This document shows, piece by piece, positions 57,800 to 64,000 of a DNA stretch of 64,000 nt. The stretch lies in assembly GCA_025267735.1 (NCBI GenBank), contig CM046303.1, forward strand, positions 43,413,380 through 43,477,379. The letters are read 5' to 3'. How positions within the stretch are numbered: position 1 is the first letter of the stretch; each line of letters begins with the position of its first letter. Below the pieces are notes generated by a model. It was given only the letters and a program-made list of their open reading frames with translations. It did not search any database and was not told where the DNA came from. The position numbers and the translations under genes are program-made. This DNA comes from Mactra quadrangularis (taxonomy: Eukaryota > Mollusca > Bivalvia > Venerida > Mactridae).

Positions 57800-58198
57800 T
57801 GTAACCCGATAACAATCCATGGTCATTACTCAGATTCGAACCCAAGATCTCTTAGGACTTAAGCGGACACTACCTCGTCGCCATAAAAGCCAGCTTGAAG
57901 GCAAGGGAGTACAAGAGCCGTATTATACCTCTGCTACATACATCCTCTCGTAAACAGAATTCGTCCCCGAATTCTTGGAGCTTGCTTGTCTATGGGACTA
58001 TCAAAGGGTGTAATCACAAAATTCCTAGGGGGTTATTTATGTTGGGCGCCAAATGTAACCGGATAAAAATCCAAGTTCCTAACTGAGATTCGAACCCACT
58101 ATTCCTTGGGTCGTAAGCGGACACTCTACCATGTCACCATAATAGCTAGCTTAAAGGCAAGGGAGTACAATTAAATGCCGTATTATACCTCTGCTACA
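57800..58198 (-). mobile_element. Miniature LTR element (TRIM) B with tRNA-like LTRs
   Basis: Same structure as element A: LTRs 57800-57938 and 58054-58198 (TGTAAC...CTGCTACA), 115 bp internal, 4 bp duplication ATAA (57796-57799; 58199-58202). On the minus strand the primer-binding-site-like TTTGGCGCCCAACAT follows the upstream LTR, and GAGAGGATGTA precedes the downstream LTR. Box B is GGGTTCGAATCT, closer to consensus than in A. Intergenic. Confidence 0.87.
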
Positions 58199-59559
58199 AT
58201 AATAATTTGACATAACAGATAGTATATATGTAAACGAAGCACTACATGCATGCATATACAAAATGTATAGGAACTCATTATTTTATTATCATAACTTATG
58301 GACTATCGTGCCATTGCATGGATAAGAACTACGTAACTTAATACAGCTGATGATTATTATAACTGATGATCATGACTGAAAATGATTTTCTTGAAGCGCA
58401 ATGTATTATATTGTTTTAATTTTTCAAAACGAGACAACCAATAAGCCAGGTAATGGTTACAAAATGAAAATGTATTTAATATACTTAGATTAAGTCGGAT
58501 TCTTCGATAATATTGTTTTCTCCTGCGTTGACGAGGTACAAGCAGCGTTTTTGCTAAAAAACATGTGTTACAAAATTAATTCTATTTTTATATGTTCATT
58601 TTACAGTAGTGAGCACAATGGAATATTTCAGTTAGAAATATGGTACAAAGTACAGACAATTACATTCAGCTTTTCCTCTTCTAGTCAAATTACTCTTATT
58701 CACAAATACATGTATTTCATAAAAATACTTACGTATGCGTATTTATATACTTGCACATGTATGCGACTCATTTATGATAGATTAACACGTACAATCACTG
58801 GCACCCGAGTACATATCTTATGATCATAAAATAATGCGAACGTCCCTATATATAGTTCCCTGTGCATACATACATGTACGCTACCTTATATATAATGAAA
58901 GTATAGTTATAACTCTTACACGGTTATGTATCATGACAGGAGCGATTAAAGAATGTGAGGACTCTGGTGCCAGAACTCAGAGTTCTAAACATTCAACGTC
59001 TTGCTGTAGTCATTGAACATCCATGTTAACTACCCAACTTAGTGTATACGAGTATATCCATGTTTCATTAATTTTTTTCTAGCAAATCTGGGCAAGGAAC
59101 ATATACATACTGCTTTGAAAAAATACTAAAACACTATTAATCTGGTTTACATTTTATTGAAATCTGTAAAAACGTTATTTGATGAGTAGTGTTATAAAAT
59201 GTAATAATAACAACCTGAATTATAATGAGATAATTTTAAATAAAGTTGAAAATCTTTTACTTCATAAAAACTTAAACTTACCATCAAGCACCCATATAAA
59301 AAGTCGTTTACTTATGATAATATCACTTGTACAAACTGACGCACATAAACTTTCGGAACACAGCGAACATTCGAGAGTTCATTAGTATATGTGAGGTTCT
59401 CAGATTTGCAAATTTTTTCTAAAATTCGCATTAATGAAATTTACACGTATAGTTCATAATATTAGTAATTGTAAAAGTAGAAACAACAACGAGTATTTTT
59501 GCATGCGTTGGATGAACTAGTAGGTCAATTATTGTACTTAGTACACATTTTAGAATATG

Positions 59560-60950
59560 TATGCACGGTTACTCTACTGATTACATCTTTGAGCAAGTGT
59601 ATACACGGTTGCTAGGTTACTGTTCAAAGGACATGTTTGAGTTAAAGTTTACATGTTGCTAGGTAGCTGTATTAAATAATTTAACATAGAGCTTTATCAC
59701 AGTTTGCTAGATTACTTTACTTAGGAACGTAGAATAGTTTATACGGTTGCTAGGTTACTGAACCTAATTGTGTAGAACTGTGTACACGATTGCTAGGTTA
59801 TTGACTTTGTAGCGTAGAACTGTAAGCACGATTGCTAGGTTACTGTACTTAGTAGAGTTGAACTGTATACACGGTTGCTCGGTTAATTTACTTAGTAGAG
59901 TAGAACTGTAAATACCGTTGCTAGATTACTGTACTTAGTAGAGTAGAACTGTATACACCGTTCCTAGATTACTGTACTTAGTAGAGTAGAACTGTATACA
60001 CCGTTGCTAGATTACTGTACTTAGTAGAGTAGAACTGTATACACCGTTGCTAGATTACTGTAATTAGTAGAGTAGAACTGTATACATCGTTGCTAGATTA
60101 CTGTAATTAGTAGAGTAGAACTGTATACACCGTTCCTAGATTACTGTACTTAGTAGAGTAGAACTGTATACACCGTTCCTAGATTACTGTACTTAGTAGA
60201 GTAGAACTGTATACACCGTTGCTAGATTACTGTAATTAGTAGAGTAGAACTGTATACATCGTTGCTAGATTACTGTACTTAGTAGAGTAGAACTGTATAC
60301 ACCGTTCCCAGATTACTGTAATTAGTAGAGTAGAACTGTATACACCGTTCCTAGATTACTGTAATTAGTAGAGTAGAACTGTATACACCGTTGCTAGATT
60401 ACTGTACTTAGTAGAGTAGAACTGTAAACACCGTTGCTAGATTACTGTAATTAGTAGAGTAGAACTGTATACACCGTTGCTAGATTACTGTAATTAGTAG
60501 AGTAGAACTGTATACACCGTTGCTAGATTACTGTAATTAGTAACGCATAAATGTATTCACCATTGCTAGGTTACCGTTCTTAAGAACGTAGAACGGTATA
60601 ATCGGTTGCTAGGTTACAGTACTTAGTAATGTAGAACAGTATACACAGTTGCTAGGTTAATGTACTTGGAAGCGTAGAACTGTATACATGAACACGGTTG
60701 CTAGGTTACTGTACTTAGTAGCGTAAAGCTGTATGCACTGTTGTTTGGTCACTGTTCTTAGTACATATTTCAGTTAATATATACACAGTTGCTAGGTAAC
60801 AACACTTAGTTACATATAACCGTAAACACAGTTGCCAGGTTACTATTCTTAGTAACGTAACACTGTTTACACGGTTGCTAGGTGGCTTTACTTAGTAACG
60901 AAAAACTTTATACACAGTTGCTAAGTAACTGTACTTAGCAACGTAGAACT
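59560..60950. repeat. 43 bp minisatellite at the 3' end of the transporter gene
   Basis: About thirty tandem copies of a 43 bp unit composed of AGAGTAGAACTGTATACACC + GTTGCTAGATTACTGTACTT + AGT. The central copies (59,890-60,540) are near-identical and the outer ones more diverged. The rightmost copy overlaps the last codons and stop of the nucleoside transporter. Confidence 0.93.
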
Positions 60951-63202
60951 AGTTGTTGCATTTAATGTCATATTTAAGATAGATGTAGTATTTTCTAATG
61001 TTCCATTGATATTTGTTATCACTTCAATCATAGAATCTGAAGTCTGATATAATAAACCTGAAATATATACAAAAATATCTATGATTTATAATCCATGCAG
61101 AAGTGTTCTTGATGACGGTTTAGTTTTGCACCAACTTAAGACACAGTTGTTTTCAGCAGCATTTAATGCATGAATCGCGGTAAACATGTTGTGGAAATGA
61201 TATAAGCTTGTTCTAACTTTAGATCAACGACTAACTCTGACTGTCTAGTACTAATGTAATTTCGTTTATCACATTAGTTGTTGTTATTGTTGTGTATCAT
61301 GGTTTGATTTGTGGTTTGATTTTGTCTTAGGTATGGGGGCTGAAAAAAGAAGATGTGACAGATTTAAGGCGAAAAACACGACTCATTTTATCTGTCGTAT
61401 TGTCCTATTCATTCTGTCGTATTTTCGTTCCTTCGCCGTAAGATCAGAACAAAACGAAAATACGAAGATACGACAAGTTGTGGCTTTGTCGTGCCTTCGT
61501 TTTTTCGTTTTTTCGTTTTTTCTAATCTTCGCGGCGAAAAAACGAAAATACGACATGACGTAAATCAGTCGCTATACTTAGGACATGGCAAGCAATGAAA
61601 CAATGTCATACATAATTTCAGAAGGGATCCTGGAACGGACTGACTCAGACATGTATTCAATCATTTTACTTAGGCTACATTAATGCTAGATAATGGACAT
61701 GTTTGAATTGGTTGTCTTTAATTTAATACTGGGTCCAAATAATTACAATGTATTTAGTTAAAATTAATGTTATACGATGTTTTGTTGTAATCTTAGTACA
61801 TGTAGTTTAATTTTGTCATTCCCCTCAATTAAACCAGACAAGTCTTTTTTTTCAAACAAAAAGGACTGAGAAGAAAATTAAGAAAAAAATATCGCAATTG
61901 CATGAAATTAGATAATCCATACTTAATTGATATCAATTGATTTTAGTTAACATTTCACGGAATTTAACGAACCCTTTCGGTAAAGTCTGTATGTTTTCGT
62001 ATATTTTCGTTCAATGCAACTCTTAAATGTTCATGATAATCTACATACCTGCTACACACGCAGTCATAAAGCATGCTATATTTCCATTGATCATAGATCT
62101 TAAAGAAAGACGAGCAAAATCAGATCTTCTCTCCGGTGCTGCCGACACGAGACATCCAAGATTTATACCTATTGCTGCAAAACTACCAAACCCACATAAT
62201 ATATAGGTTCCCAGTACAATAGATCTATCCTGTAAAATGTTCAAAATAGGTGTAAGCAAACATGTCAGTTACGTCAACAGTAAAAACACAGTCCTACCAC
62301 ACAGCCAAAAAGCAAAGAGGGAGTTTGGCTTTAGATTTTTTAACTTTTGCAGTAAAAGGGATGAAGGGTACAAATAACGAAAACAATAACCAAAGGGACT
62401 TCCGCCTTGGAACAGACAGTGGCAATGGGCTGTTTTTGAAACAAATCAAATTTAATAATTTATAACAGCCATTTCTTCTTAATCATAAATATAAGCGTTC
62501 ATATTAAATGTAAAGCTATTGTCCGTTTTTTCTCAACTGTCAAAGCTTGAATAATTTCACGGTGACTGAATGCATTGTTTTCGTACTGGCGGTCTAATTG
62601 TTGTTGAAAATATCTTGACTAATACATAGCATACGGCAAAAGCAGTTTTACTCGATCATAATACACACTTTCGGAAACTCATGGATGTATTACAATAATT
62701 TTAACAAACGCATTCACCGTGAAATTATTCATGTTTTAACAGTTGAGGAAAAACGAACAAATATATGGTAGGACAATAATTCATGAACAGGACAAATTCG
62801 ACAAATCTGTAACTGCATGTCTTTAAATGCAGTTTGGGATGGACCTAGCGGTGGCTCACTATAGCGACAATAAATGTGTTTACAAATTGTAGAGTCCCGA
62901 AGAAGGCAGTACATGTAAGGGCAGTTGGCCACGGAACATAATTTATACACGTAATAATAAAGCGAAAATAAATCACGTAAAAGTTTTAAAAAAACCAGCA
63001 TACATAGGTTTTGACAAAAACATCACTGGTAATTTTAACTTACAGTTATGCTACCGTTTTCAATCATCTTTCCGAGATCAATATATGATAGGAATTCATT
63101 TATTACAATTTTCTTTCCAATCAGAGCACCAATTTGTTTGGTATCAGCCCATGGTACCCCCATCACAGCAGCCAATGGCATAAAAATGTAGGAACAAATC
63201 AA
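60921..63202 (-). CDS. Concentrative nucleoside transporter C-terminus (5'-partial, 3 exons)
   Basis: The last three exons of a sodium- or proton-coupled nucleoside transporter (SLC28/CNT family): 63202-63044, 62229-62049, 61057-60921, with phases 0, 1 and stop TAG at 60923-60921, 158 residues visible. Exon A has YIFMPLAAVMGVPWADTKQI and LIGKKIVINEFLSYIDL, matching the CNT signature GVPW...LLG.K...NEF..Y. Exon B has YILCGFGSFAAIGINLG and APERRSDFARLSLRSMINGN, ending ACVAG. Exon C encodes a hydrophilic Asn/Thr-rich tail with several NXT/S sites, typical of the extracellular CNT C-terminus. The Asn and Ser that bind ribose in bacterial CNT (GFAN.SS) are replaced. Upstream exons lie beyond the right edge. 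The final coding bases and stop lie in the outermost copy of a 43 bp minisatellite. Confidence 0.9.
61370..61562. mobile_element. CGAAAA-rich foldback repeat in transporter intron
   Basis: Alternating TCGTATTTTCGTTCCTTCGC and GCGAAAAAACGAAAATACGAC blocks can fold on each other. It resembles a short inverted-repeat transposon; boundaries are approximate. Confidence 0.5.
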
Positions 63203-64000
63203 CTAAAAATGCAAGAAAACAAAATGTTGTGTTATTCCAAATGAACATTACTTCTACTCAAATTCAATTATTTATATTTGTGAGTAACTTATTAGAGCGA
63301 ACTAATTTTAAACTCCTCGAAATCTGATTAAAATCCGATCTAAAATTTTCCGCTCGCTTACTTGCTATACGACAATGCTCCACAGGATATCTGTTTACGG
63401 AGATTGGTTCCTTGTTTATATACGTAAACAACTATTCTTTGCGGTAGAACAGCATTTGGTGGAATTCTCGAACCAGTATAGTTCATTGTCCGACACTAAT
63501 GTATGTTCCTTGTTTACATACGTAAACAACTATTCTTTGCGATAGAACAGCATTTGATGGAATTCTTGAACCAGTATAGTTTATTGTCCGACACTAATGT
63601 ATGTTCCTTGTTTACATACGTAAACAACTATTCTTTGCGATAGAACAGCATTTGATGGAATTCTTGAACCAGTATAGTTTATTGTCCGACACTAATGTAT
63701 GTTCCTTGTTTACATACGTAAACAACTATTCTTTGCGATAGAACAGCATTTTCTCGAATTCTCGAACCAGTATAGTTTATTTATCACAACCTCATAGAAA
63801 CATTATCTCACTCGAATAAAAAACGCCATTTGTTCATGAAAAATATTGTGCTTAGGCAAAACTATCTGTTTCACGTATATAGATATAACCAAATTACGAA
63901 GAACAGGGGCGGATCCAGGATTTTTTTCTAGGGGGGTCCGAACTTTTCTTTTTTTTGTTTTTTTGTTATGAACATTTTATTTTTCAAAGTTTCAAGTACA
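63203..64000. other. Right edge: transporter intron
   Basis: No further CNT exon is visible upstream of 63202. The region holds a 98 bp tandem array and the beginning of another repeat (GGGCGGATCCAGGATTTTTT at about 63907). Confidence 0.6.
63405..63790. repeat. 98 bp tandem repeat, four copies
   Basis: TGTTCCTTGTTTACATACGT recurs at 63504, 63602 and 63700, with a more diverged copy at 63405, each followed by AAACAACTATTCTTTGCGAT. Every unit contains the palindrome GTTTACATACGTAAAC. Confidence 0.92.

Larger units (their letters stand above)
54969..60920. other. Region between SETD6 start and transporter stop
   Basis: Six kilobases without a supported gene. It contains GTACGG-rich MITE copies (55081-55690, 57551-57780), a TRIM (57800-58198), and the 43 bp minisatellite (59560-60950). 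The span 55700-57540 has scattered short open frames and no motif I recognise; 58200-59550 appears unique and AT-rich. The SETD6 promoter should lie at its left end. Confidence 0.6.

Noticed and set aside
57800..58198. Tandem tRNA genes
   Set aside because: The tRNA-like segments are part of 140 bp LTRs with TSDs; stems are poor, so these are mobile-element parts.
1..64000. CRISPR array, operon or prokaryotic system
   Set aside because: All tandem repeats lack spacer structure, and genes are intron-split eukaryotic genes.

Overview
This is a eukaryotic window from a gene-sparse, AT-rich, intron-rich animal genome. The interspersed elements suggest a mollusc, most likely a bivalve: tRNA-headed SINEs ending in GGCGTTAAACCCAACAAAA, and a dispersed ~150 bp satellite carrying AAAGGGGCATAACTC. 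That is an inference from repeat style; no species can be named. Three protein-coding genes can be reconstructed by hand, with splice sites and codon phases agreeing across all 41 introns.

(1) Plus strand, 2322-39438: the 3' portion (30 exons, ~2,583 residues) of a polycystin-1-like receptor/channel. Domain order is PKD-type beta repeats, REJ, a long acidic/Ser-Thr linker inside the GAIN region, a degenerate GPS, TM1, PLAT, and ten more TM segments that include the polycystin (TOP) domain and the channel-like last six helices. Its 5' end lies upstream of the window or in unrecognised exons.

(2) Minus strand, 54968-43435: a complete 11-exon SETD6-type protein-lysine methyltransferase (458 residues). 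It is convergent with the polycystin gene.

(3) Minus strand, 63202-60921: the last three exons of a concentrative nucleoside transporter (SLC28/CNT family), continuing beyond the right edge.

The rest is introns and intergenic DNA full of repeats: tRNA-derived SINEs (several with clean target-site duplications), a ~4.1 kb nest of long inverted repeats in polycystin intron 12, a GTACGG-rich MITE family (4 copies), a TTAA-flanked MITE abutting an exon, a 2.24 kb non-autonomous hAT element with an 8 bp TSD, five coding-adjacent minisatellites (37, 49, 65, 43 and 98 bp units), and two ~400 bp miniature LTR elements (TRIMs). The TRIM terminal repeats each contain a tRNA-like box A/box B module.

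The most interesting signals are those TRIMs, the repeats that touch splice sites or a stop codon (49 bp array at a polycystin acceptor, SINE and TRIM at SETD6 donors, 43 bp array supplying the transporter stop), the degenerate GPS combined with a furin-like RKRR site, and substitutions in the transporter's conserved substrate-site motif.
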